From positions 496,001-560,000 of the forward strand of contig NZ_JAFBGA010000004.1 of the NCBI RefSeq assembly GCF_016909575.1: a stretch of DNA of 64,000 nucleotides, given 5' to 3'. Below are positions 58,301 through 64,000 of this stretch, piece after piece. This stretch comes from Streptomyces sp. HB132 (GTDB lineage Bacteria > Actinomycetota > Actinomycetes > Streptomycetales > Streptomycetaceae). Position numbers and translations under genes: made by a program. The number at the start of each line of letters is the position of its first letter. The first letter of the stretch is position 1. The notes under the pieces were generated by a model, which ran no database searches, was not told the DNA's origin, and saw only the letters and a program-made list of their open reading frames with translations.

Positions 58301-59084
58301 GACCGAACCCCAGGTCAAGGAGGAGAGCCGGCTGCTCGACGCGTATCAGATGCCGGCCGCCGAACTCGTCGCGGCATGGAATCCCGCCGGCGCGCAGGGC
58401 ACCACACTGAGCGACACCGTTTCCGGATACGGACGGTCCCTGGCCCTTTCCACCGGCGCCTCCCTCGTGGACGACGAACTGGTACTCAACGGCACCACCG
58501 GAGCCGGGACCACGCCCGGGCCGGTCGTCGACGACTCCGGGTCCTTCACGGTCTCGACGCAGGCCGTGGTCGACGCCGCGAAGGTGCTGACCAAGCCCAA
58601 CGGCTACAAGGCGCAAATTCTGGGGCAGCACACGGCGACCGGATCGTCCTGGAGCCTCTGGTTCGAGAAAACGGGGACGCGTCAGGAGCCTGATTACGAC
58701 GAGAACGGCGATCCGGTCCTCGACGGCAACGGCATGCCCGCCACCAGCACCGTGGCGGTGGGCCGATGGCACTTCGGCCGCCTGACAGCAGACGGCACCG
58801 GAGTGTCCGTCCAAAGCATCGAAGAAGCCCTCTTGGACACCGAGACCCGCCTGACCGGCGTCTACGACGCCCAGGACAAGACAATCCAGCTCTACCTGAC
58901 CTCCGATCAGCAGATCAGCGACGGGATCGCGTACACCGCACAGATCGGCACCGGGGAGCTGACAGTCGGCAAGGGCTACCTCGGATCCTGGGGCAACTAC
59001 CTGCCCGGCAGGCTCAGCGACATCCGTCTCTGGTCGGGAGCACTGCACAACGGCGAACAGGTCGCCGACACCGTCGGAACCTGA
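55356..59084 (+). CDS. Large secreted LamG-domain protein
   Basis: A 1242-residue protein with a Sec-type signal (RRARHRVCALVVAAVVVGG, mature from about residue 36). The N-terminal 420 residues are beta-rich, with FANPDGETFTLEKSVIPVRV and YKDVLPDVNLILT. A central region (about 420-750) is of adhesion type. Two LamG-like jelly-roll domains follow (about 760-990, SYTVAAWVRLD...WTHLAGVYDASTNTISLYVNG; and about 1000-1242). It directly precedes the RHS protein on the same strand. This pairing is seen in actinobacterial polymorphic-toxin loci; it may display or help deliver the RHS protein. Confidence 0.85.
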   Translation: MSNGVWRRARHRVCALVVAAVVVGGTPGLNWPAAAAPSLPPSAVDAASTAQSRASAEAVESGERVEVVEERTERETTFANPDGETFTLEKSVIPVRVATSEGGWAAPDARLVKRSDGSVGPAAAAVDLSFSAGGEGADLVTIAEGGQSVSLGWPGDLPAPRLEGERAVYKDVLPDVNLILTATVEGFRQVLEVETPEAAENPALDSIEYKLDAENLTVRSGVGGGVDALDGNGQAVFRSPAAQMWNSAGNTAAPVARQSLYLAPSADTAKDQPVPAGPAEEGDPLAGPGAGDASAVLPLAVTGTSVTVKPDAELMAATEAAHFPLYIDPSVELNESERTVLSSDGDVFWNFSGGDNGMSVGKCGSAVIGGVSYYCGNGYVNRMYFEFSPSKLKGKHVLDARFRVTETWSFSCDARWVDLERTNNISSSSKWPGPTKLDQMGDKHVSAGRGSNCSPAQPRAPIEFHDYAPEPDENLTPTVRSFADGKIARLTLMLMAKSESDTISWKRFDDDAVLSVDYVGKPAKPSNIGPVVGSSHDCNTVESAPAIVTDPTPDLTATPQTESGGESGAKLRVAMDVDKKQSDGTWVNAMSELTRPSTGYVGDNVKITATAPTLPESTLLRMRSWTRSYYGSEYLAGPSNGSTTGYCYFKIDSKAPKPPTITFKTGNPYTLCTANDCVPGGKPGQAGTFVLSPAAGDVNTSYRYKLSTDTAWSSYKTGATVEITVAPPTSGTMILQAEAKDTYGPGAANAVEFVVREGEGPVGRWNFHETSGAALDSSTTDPALRDNATLAGGATRTDKGRRGEITLTQATETTPAVKSTDQGLALSGTTGYAATTGQVIDTRASYTVAAWVRLDAPTRNATVMGQDGVNRSPFLLGYEHTSRTWSFREASNDAPADGTWSYQRVASKNQAVPGVWTHLAGVYDASTNTISLYVNGELQGTTPFTGAWAATGPLQIGRVQSGTYTDYFPGTIDEAAVWQVALTEPQVKEESRLLDAYQMPAAELVAAWNPAGAQGTTLSDTVSGYGRSLALSTGASLVDDELVLNGTTGAGTTPGPVVDDSGSFTVSTQAVVDAAKVLTKPNGYKAQILGQHTATGSSWSLWFEKTGTRQEPDYDENGDPVLDGNGMPATSTVAVGRWHFGRLTADGTGVSVQSIEEALLDTETRLTGVYDAQDKTIQLYLTSDQQISDGIAYTAQIGTGELTVGKGYLGSWGNYLPGRLSDIRLWSGALHNGEQVADTVGT

Positions 59085-59100
59085 ACCGCAGCTTCGAACC

Positions 59101-59133
59101 AGCGTGGCCGGCCCTACACCGGTCGGCCACGCT
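59101..59133 (+). terminator. Hairpin after the LamG gene
   Basis: AGCGTGGCCG (59101-59110) pairs perfectly with 59124-59133, 16 nt past the stop. Termination here may be partial, given the close RHS gene. Confidence 0.55.
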
Positions 59134-59163
59134 CGCCCACCTTCTTCTGTGTGACCACACTGC

Positions 59164-59183
59164 CGCCCCGCCCATGCGGGGCG
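59164..59183 (+). other. Second hairpin, just before the RHS gene
   Basis: CGCCCCGC (59164-59171) pairs with GCGGGGCG (59176-59183) over a CCAT loop, 9 nt before the RHS ribosome binding site. It could tune RHS translation or add to termination. Confidence 0.45.
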
Positions 59184-59203
59184 AACGCTCCTGGAGAGAT
59201 GAC

Positions 59204-62200
59204 GTGTCCGTGTACAGATACGTGCCCGCGGTTCTGAAGCGCGGCAAAACGCCCCGCACCACTTCCGCTCACCGGAAACTCCGCATTCCCCTGGTGGGAG
59301 CGCTGGTTCTGGTTCTGTCCGTACCGGCCGGCCTCACCCCGCTCGCCATGGCAGCAGAACCACTGGGCCGCCCTGACGTCCCTTCCCCGCGCGTGGCTAA
59401 GGTTCAAGCCGTACCGGCACTCGGAACGGCCGAAGCACGCGAGCAGACAGCGAAGAACAAGGCCCTCAACGCCAACCAGGCCAAGCAGGCAAAGAGTGAG
59501 CACGCCGCCCACTGGCCGAGGGCATCACGGACCACTGGCGAGATCACAGGCAAGCCCGGTAAGCAGACCGCCTCACTCACCGCCCCTGGGAACGCGAAGA
59601 CGGCAGTACGCGACGGGAAGGCGTCACCTGTTGCCAAGGGCACCGCAACGGTGAACCTGCTCGACCAGAAGACCGCACGCCATGCGGGTATCACCGGCGT
59701 CGTCCTCACTGCCGCAGCCGAATCGCCGGGTCAGGCCGGGCTCAGTGTCGACTACTCCTCCTTCACCGACGTGATCGGCGGAAACTGGGGCTCCCGCCTC
59801 GGCGTCGTCTCCCTTCCCGCATGTGCACTGACCAGTCCGCAGAAACCCGAATGTCGCACCCGAAGTGCCGTTCCCTTCAAGAACGACACCGTGACACAGA
59901 CCATCTCCGCACAGGTCACCGTCCCGCAGAAGGCTGCCGCAGCGGCGACTGGCCCGGCTGCGTCGGGGGTGTTCGCCCTGACGGCCACAGCCGACGCCCC
60001 GGCGTCCAGCTCCGGCGACTACAAGGCAACGCCCTTGGCCGCCTCCTCCAGTTGGGAGGCTGGAGGCTCGTCGGGAGCGTTCACCTGGTCCTACCCGGTC
60101 GCCGTGCCCCCGACGGCAGCTGGCCCTTCGCCGTCTCTGTCGCTGTCCTACGACTCGGGCAGCACCGACGGCCGCACGTCGAACACCAACAATCAGGGTT
60201 CGATGCTCGGTGAGGGATTCGACCTCACCTCCTCCTACATCGAGCGCAAGTACGGCTCCTGTGATGACGACGGCCAGAAAGACAAGTCCGACCAGTGCTG
60301 GAAGTACGAGAACGCCTCCCTCGTCCTCAACGGCAAAGCCACCGAACTGGTCAAGGACGACACCAAGAGCGTGTGGCGGCTGAAGAACGACGACGCCTCC
60401 CAGGTCGTCCACATGACAGGCGCCTCCAACGGCGACGACGGTGACGACATCGTCACCGGCAAGGGCGACGGCAAGGGCGAGTACTGGCAAGTCACCACCG
60501 GCGATGGCACCGTCTACACCTTCGGCCTGAACAAACTTCCCGGCGCAGGCACCGAGCGCACCAACTCAGTCTGGACCGTCCCCGTCTTCGGCGACGACAC
60601 AGGTGAGCCCGGCTACTCCTCCGGCACCAGCTACTCCGACCGCGCTAAGACCCAGGCCTGGCGATGGAACCTCGACCTCGTCACAGACCTCCAGGGCAAC
60701 GCCTCAACGTACTGGTACAAAACGGAGACGAACTACTACGCCAAGAACGGCGACAAGACCAAGCTCGCCTCCTACACCCGTGGCGGCTACCTCGACGAGA
60801 TCAAATACGGCCAGCGCTCCGGCACCCTGTTCACCGGCAACGCGTCCGGCAAGGTCGCCTTCACCTACAGCGAGCGCTGCACCGCCGACGATTGCTCCTC
60901 GCTGACCGAGGACACCGCGAAGAGGTGGCCGGACGTTCCGTACGATGCGATCTGCGGGGCAAGCGAAACTGACTGCCTGCCCACTGGACCGGCCTTCTTC
61001 ACCCGCAAAATGCTTACGGGAATCAACACCAGCGTCTGGTCCACGGCCGCTGAGCCTGACGGGTACAAGCCGGTCGACAGCTACAGCCTCACCTACCAGT
61101 TCCTGGACGGCGCGGACATCGGCAACCCGTCGGACAAGACCCTGACCCTCAAGTCGCTGCAGCGCACGGGCAAGAACGGCGGCACCATCGCCGTTCCACC
61201 GGTGGAATTCGTCTACCACATGCGACCTAACCGCGTCGACTCCGACTCCGACAATATTCTCCCGCTGACCCGCCCGCGCATCAGCGAGATCACCAGCGAG
61301 GCTGGCGCCGTCACCTCGGTCACCCTCTCCGACCCGCAGTGCGTTCGCGGCAGCAAGATGCCCGCGGCCGAAGACGACAACAACCTCTCCTGCTACCCGG
61401 TGTACTGGCCCATCAACGGTGGCGACCCCAAACTGGACTGGTTCCACAAGTACAACGTCACCGCCGTTTCCACCTCCGACCCGGCCGGACAGAACCCGAA
61501 CGTCGAGAACTCCTACACCTACGAAAAGCCGGGCTGGCACTACAACAACGACCCCTTCACTCCCGAGGACGAGCGGACCTGGTCTATCTGGCGTGGATAC
61601 CAGAAGGTCACCACCTACGTCGGCGACACCGATCACTCGCAGTCCAAGACGGTCCGCCTATTCATGCAGGGCATGCATGGCGACAAACTCAAGGACACCA
61701 CGACCACCCGCACCGCCACAGTCCTCGGCATCGACGTCGCAGGCCTGAACGCCTCTGATGCCACCGACCTCGACGTCTACTCAGGATTCTTGCGGGAGGA
61801 AATCACCTACAACGCCGCAGAACCTGTCTCGGTCGCCTTCCACAACTTCTGGTACAAGGAGACCGCCAGCCAACAACGCTCGTACGCCAACACCAAGGCG
61901 AACTTCGTCCGCACCGCCCGCACCTACCTCAACACCTACCTGCCGACCACCAACACCTGGCAGCGCAGCTACACCTCATACACCTACGACACCACCTACG
62001 GCATGGTCACCCAGACCGAGTCGATAGGCGACATGGCCAAGACGGGCGACGAAACCTGCACCCGCACCTGGTACGCCCGCAACGCCGCCGCCGGCCTCAC
62101 AAGCCTTGTCTCACGCACCCGGGTCGTCGGCTCCGCCTGCCTGGACACAGCCGGCGCCGTAATCACTGACGACAAGCTGGACCTCCCGGCGGCATCCACC

Positions 62201-64000
62201 ACCCGCGGCGACGTCCTCTCCGACACATCAGTCGTCTACGACAGTGCCACCGCCGCCGGCTGGTCCGCCTCCCAGACCCCCACCCGCGGACTCGCCACAT
62301 GGTCAGGACGCGCCAAGGCATACCCGATTGCCGTAGGTACCAACGACCGCCACCCAGCCATCAACGGCGGCTGGCAAACCACAGCCAAGACCACCTACGA
62401 CACCCTCGGCCGCCCTCTCACGGTCACCGATGCCGAAGACCGTGTCACTTCCACAGCCTATTACCCCGCTGCTACGGGCCCCTTGACCGGCTCCATCATC
62501 TCGGCACCCAAGCTGACCTCCAACGGACAGATCCACAAGACGTACACCTACGTCGACCCGGCAAGAGGATCAGTCACCACCACCCTCGACACCAACCTGA
62601 AGAAGACCGAGAACACCTACGATGCCCTCGGCCGGATCACCGCCACCTGGGCACCGAACCGCACCAACGGTGTCGACACACCGACCGCGAAGTACGCCTA
62701 CAACTTCGCCCGAGATACTCAGCCCTGGACCTCCGTAGCCACCCTCAAGGGCGACGGCAAGAGCTACCAAACCAGCTACGCCATCACCGACGCTCTCCTG
62801 CGCCCGCTGCAGACCCAGACGGCCTCGCCTCTCGGCGGCCGCATCCTGACCGACACGCGCTACGACTCGCGCGGCCTGGCGTATGAAACGTCTGCCGACA
62901 TCTATGACGACCTCAAGGCGCCAGAAGGCACATACGTCCGCGCGTCCTACGCCCACACGCCTGCCTTGACGCGTATCTCGTACGATGCGGCTGCCCGGCC
63001 GACCAAGAGCACGTTCACCGTGCTCGGCGTGGACCGATGGTCCACGACCACCAGTTACACCGGCGACTCCACCGCCACCACCGCCGTTCAGGGAGGCAAC
63101 GCCACCCGCACGATCACCGACGCCCTGGGCCGCACCACAGAGACTCGCACCTACGCCGGCACGACACCGAACGACACCGCCTACGGCGCCACGTCCGGTA
63201 CCCCGTACACGCGGGTGAAGTACGACTACACCCGCGACGGCAAGCAGTCGCAGATTACTGGCATCGACGATGCCAAGTGGACTCACACCTACGACCTGTT
63301 CGGTCGCGAGGTGAGCTCGACCGACCCCGACAAGGGCGCCTCGACCACGGAGTACACCGATCTCGACCAGATCAGCCTCACCACTGACTCACGTAACGCG
63401 AAGCTGCTGTACGAGTACGACGAGACCGGGCGCAAGACCGGTCTCTGGCAGACATCGAAGACTGACGCCAACAAGCTCGCCGCCTGGACCTACGACGCCC
63501 TCGTCAAGGGCCAACCGGATGCCTCTACCCGCTACGTGGGTGGTGCCACAGGCAAGGCATACACCAAGCGCGTCACGGAATACGACACCCTCAACCGCGC
63601 CACCAGCTCCGAAGTTGCTCTGCCGGCCGATGACCCTCTGGTCACCTCCGGAGCGGTCCAGTCCACTCTGAAGTTCGGCACGGCTTACCTTGCCGACGGA
63701 AGCGTCAGCAACACCAAGGAGCCGGGCGCCGGGGGGCTCGCGTCGGAGATCATCTCGCCCAAGTACAACTCCACGGGCCTGATCACCGAACTCTCGGGCA
63801 CCAACCTCTACCTGCGCGGCGTCAGCTATACAGCTCTCGGACAGGCCTACCAGTTGGCCCTGGGCGCCACCGCCAAGCAGACCTACATCAACAACACCTT
63901 CGAGACCGGAACCCGACGCCTCACCCGCAGCAACGTCACGGACGACACCCACCCGTACATGCTGCAGGACCTCAACTTCACCCAGGACGACGCCGGTAAC
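59204..64000 (+). CDS. Secreted RHS/YD-repeat protein, 3' truncated by window edge
   Basis: One open frame of 1599 codons from GTG 59204 (GGAGAG 5 nt upstream) to the window end with no stop; I checked the frame at many points. Order: basic N-terminus and signal segment (IPLVGALVLVLSVPAGLTPLAMA, about 29-51); linker; SpvB-like region from about 295 (YPVAVPPTAAGPSPSLSLSY, GSMLGEGFDL); an Asp/Gly-rich stretch near 410; then YD repeats from about 1060 (YDTLGRPLTVTD, YDALGRI, YDSRGLA, YDLFGREV, YDETGRK, YDTLNRA). The RHS core motif and any C-terminal toxin with immunity gene would lie beyond 64000. Confidence 0.88.
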   Translation, partial: MSVYRYVPAVLKRGKTPRTTSAHRKLRIPLVGALVLVLSVPAGLTPLAMAAEPLGRPDVPSPRVAKVQAVPALGTAEAREQTAKNKALNANQAKQAKSEHAAHWPRASRTTGEITGKPGKQTASLTAPGNAKTAVRDGKASPVAKGTATVNLLDQKTARHAGITGVVLTAAAESPGQAGLSVDYSSFTDVIGGNWGSRLGVVSLPACALTSPQKPECRTRSAVPFKNDTVTQTISAQVTVPQKAAAAATGPAASGVFALTATADAPASSSGDYKATPLAASSSWEAGGSSGAFTWSYPVAVPPTAAGPSPSLSLSYDSGSTDGRTSNTNNQGSMLGEGFDLTSSYIERKYGSCDDDGQKDKSDQCWKYENASLVLNGKATELVKDDTKSVWRLKNDDASQVVHMTGASNGDDGDDIVTGKGDGKGEYWQVTTGDGTVYTFGLNKLPGAGTERTNSVWTVPVFGDDTGEPGYSSGTSYSDRAKTQAWRWNLDLVTDLQGNASTYWYKTETNYYAKNGDKTKLASYTRGGYLDEIKYGQRSGTLFTGNASGKVAFTYSERCTADDCSSLTEDTAKRWPDVPYDAICGASETDCLPTGPAFFTRKMLTGINTSVWSTAAEPDGYKPVDSYSLTYQFLDGADIGNPSDKTLTLKSLQRTGKNGGTIAVPPVEFVYHMRPNRVDSDSDNILPLTRPRISEITSEAGAVTSVTLSDPQCVRGSKMPAAEDDNNLSCYPVYWPINGGDPKLDWFHKYNVTAVSTSDPAGQNPNVENSYTYEKPGWHYNNDPFTPEDERTWSIWRGYQKVTTYVGDTDHSQSKTVRLFMQGMHGDKLKDTTTTRTATVLGIDVAGLNASDATDLDVYSGFLREEITYNAAEPVSVAFHNFWYKETASQQRSYANTKANFVRTARTYLNTYLPTTNTWQRSYTSYTYDTTYGMVTQTESIGDMAKTGDETCTRTWYARNAAAGLTSLVSRTRVVGSACLDTAGAVITDDKLDLPAASTTRGDVLSDTSVVYDSATAAGWSASQTPTRGLATWSGRAKAYPIAVGTNDRHPAINGGWQTTAKTTYDTLGRPLTVTDAEDRVTSTAYYPAATGPLTGSIISAPKLTSNGQIHKTYTYVDPARGSVTTTLDTNLKKTENTYDALGRITATWAPNRTNGVDTPTAKYAYNFARDTQPWTSVATLKGDGKSYQTSYAITDALLRPLQTQTASPLGGRILTDTRYDSRGLAYETSADIYDDLKAPEGTYVRASYAHTPALTRISYDAAARPTKSTFTVLGVDRWSTTTSYTGDSTATTAVQGGNATRTITDALGRTTETRTYAGTTPNDTAYGATSGTPYTRVKYDYTRDGKQSQITGIDDAKWTHTYDLFGREVSSTDPDKGASTTEYTDLDQISLTTDSRNAKLLYEYDETGRKTGLWQTSKTDANKLAAWTYDALVKGQPDASTRYVGGATGKAYTKRVTEYDTLNRATSSEVALPADDPLVTSGAVQSTLKFGTAYLADGSVSNTKEPGAGGLASEIISPKYNSTGLITELSGTNLYLRGVSYTALGQAYQLALGATAKQTYINNTFETGTRRLTRSNVTDDTHPYMLQDLNFTQDDAGN

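Noticed and set aside
56517..59048. An 843-codon open frame antisense to the LamG gene
   Set aside because: The sense frame has clear domains and a signal peptide; the antisense frame is low-complexity Gly/Val/Arg sequence typical of GC-skew shadows.

Overview
This window is a stretch of a Streptomyces-type actinobacterial chromosome. The evidence is very high GC, GTG starts, many 1-4 base gene overlaps, and gene families in the order of the streptomycete core (phoH-ybeY-corC-era, recO-uppS-zur-znu, glyS-dus-ppdK, nirBD, nasA, dgt, dnaG-hrdA). Gene names rest on motifs read in the translations; no database was searched.

Layout. 1-4.3 kb: rightward RNA-maturation cluster (phoH, ybeY, corC-like, mmcQ-like, a catalytically degenerate cytidine-deaminase-like gene, era), closed by a two-way terminator. 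4.3-5.7 kb: a protealysin-type M4 metalloprotease with an emfourin-type inhibitor gene. 5.8-7.8 kb: leuA behind a leucine-rich leader peptide and hairpin. 8-10.4 kb: zinc-ribbon/TerB protein, recO, uppS. 10.4-13.7 kb: leftward zinc operon znuA-znuC-znuB-zur with two Zur-like boxes at its head. 13.8-20.5 kb: glyS, two small proteins, dus, ppdK. 20.5-23.7 kb: winged-helix regulator, VOC protein, secreted PhoX-like protein. 23.8-28.9 kb: assimilatory nitrite reductase operon and a TauE/SafE permease. 29-31.3 kb: class F sortase with a probable partner protein, and a DUF5990 protein. 31.3-38.9 kb: aminotransferase, an FMN reductase behind a SoxR-type box, cutA, a broken gamma-glutamylcyclotransferase, nitrate reductase nasA, SanA-like protein, sirohydrochlorin chelatase, dgt. 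39-43.6 kb: FAD reductase, dnaG, hrdA-type sigma factor. 43.6-47.8 kb: leftward ECF sigma / anti-sigma / ABC exporter operon. 48.3-53.9 kb: heterodimeric ABC exporter, xylulokinase-like FGGY kinase, YtxH protein. 54.1-54.5 kb: three tRNA genes. 54.5-64 kb: lower-GC accessory region with a repeat-rich gene-free stretch, a 1242-residue secreted LamG protein, and the first 1599 codons of a secreted RHS/YD-repeat protein that runs off the right edge.

Connections. nirBD, the FAD reductase, nasA and the sirohydrochlorin chelatase (siroheme supply for NirB) make up an assimilatory nitrate pathway; the upstream regions of nasA and of the nir operon both carry GlnR-like half-sites 22 bp apart. Several housekeeping genes (dgt, dnaG, recO, dus, era, the deaminase-like gene, the SoxR-box FMN reductase) have a -10-like hexamer ending 6-7 nt before the start codon, so they are probably leaderless. 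The most unusual content is the LamG-RHS pair beside the tRNAs, the protease/inhibitor pair, the sortase module and the sigma/anti-sigma/ABC operon.
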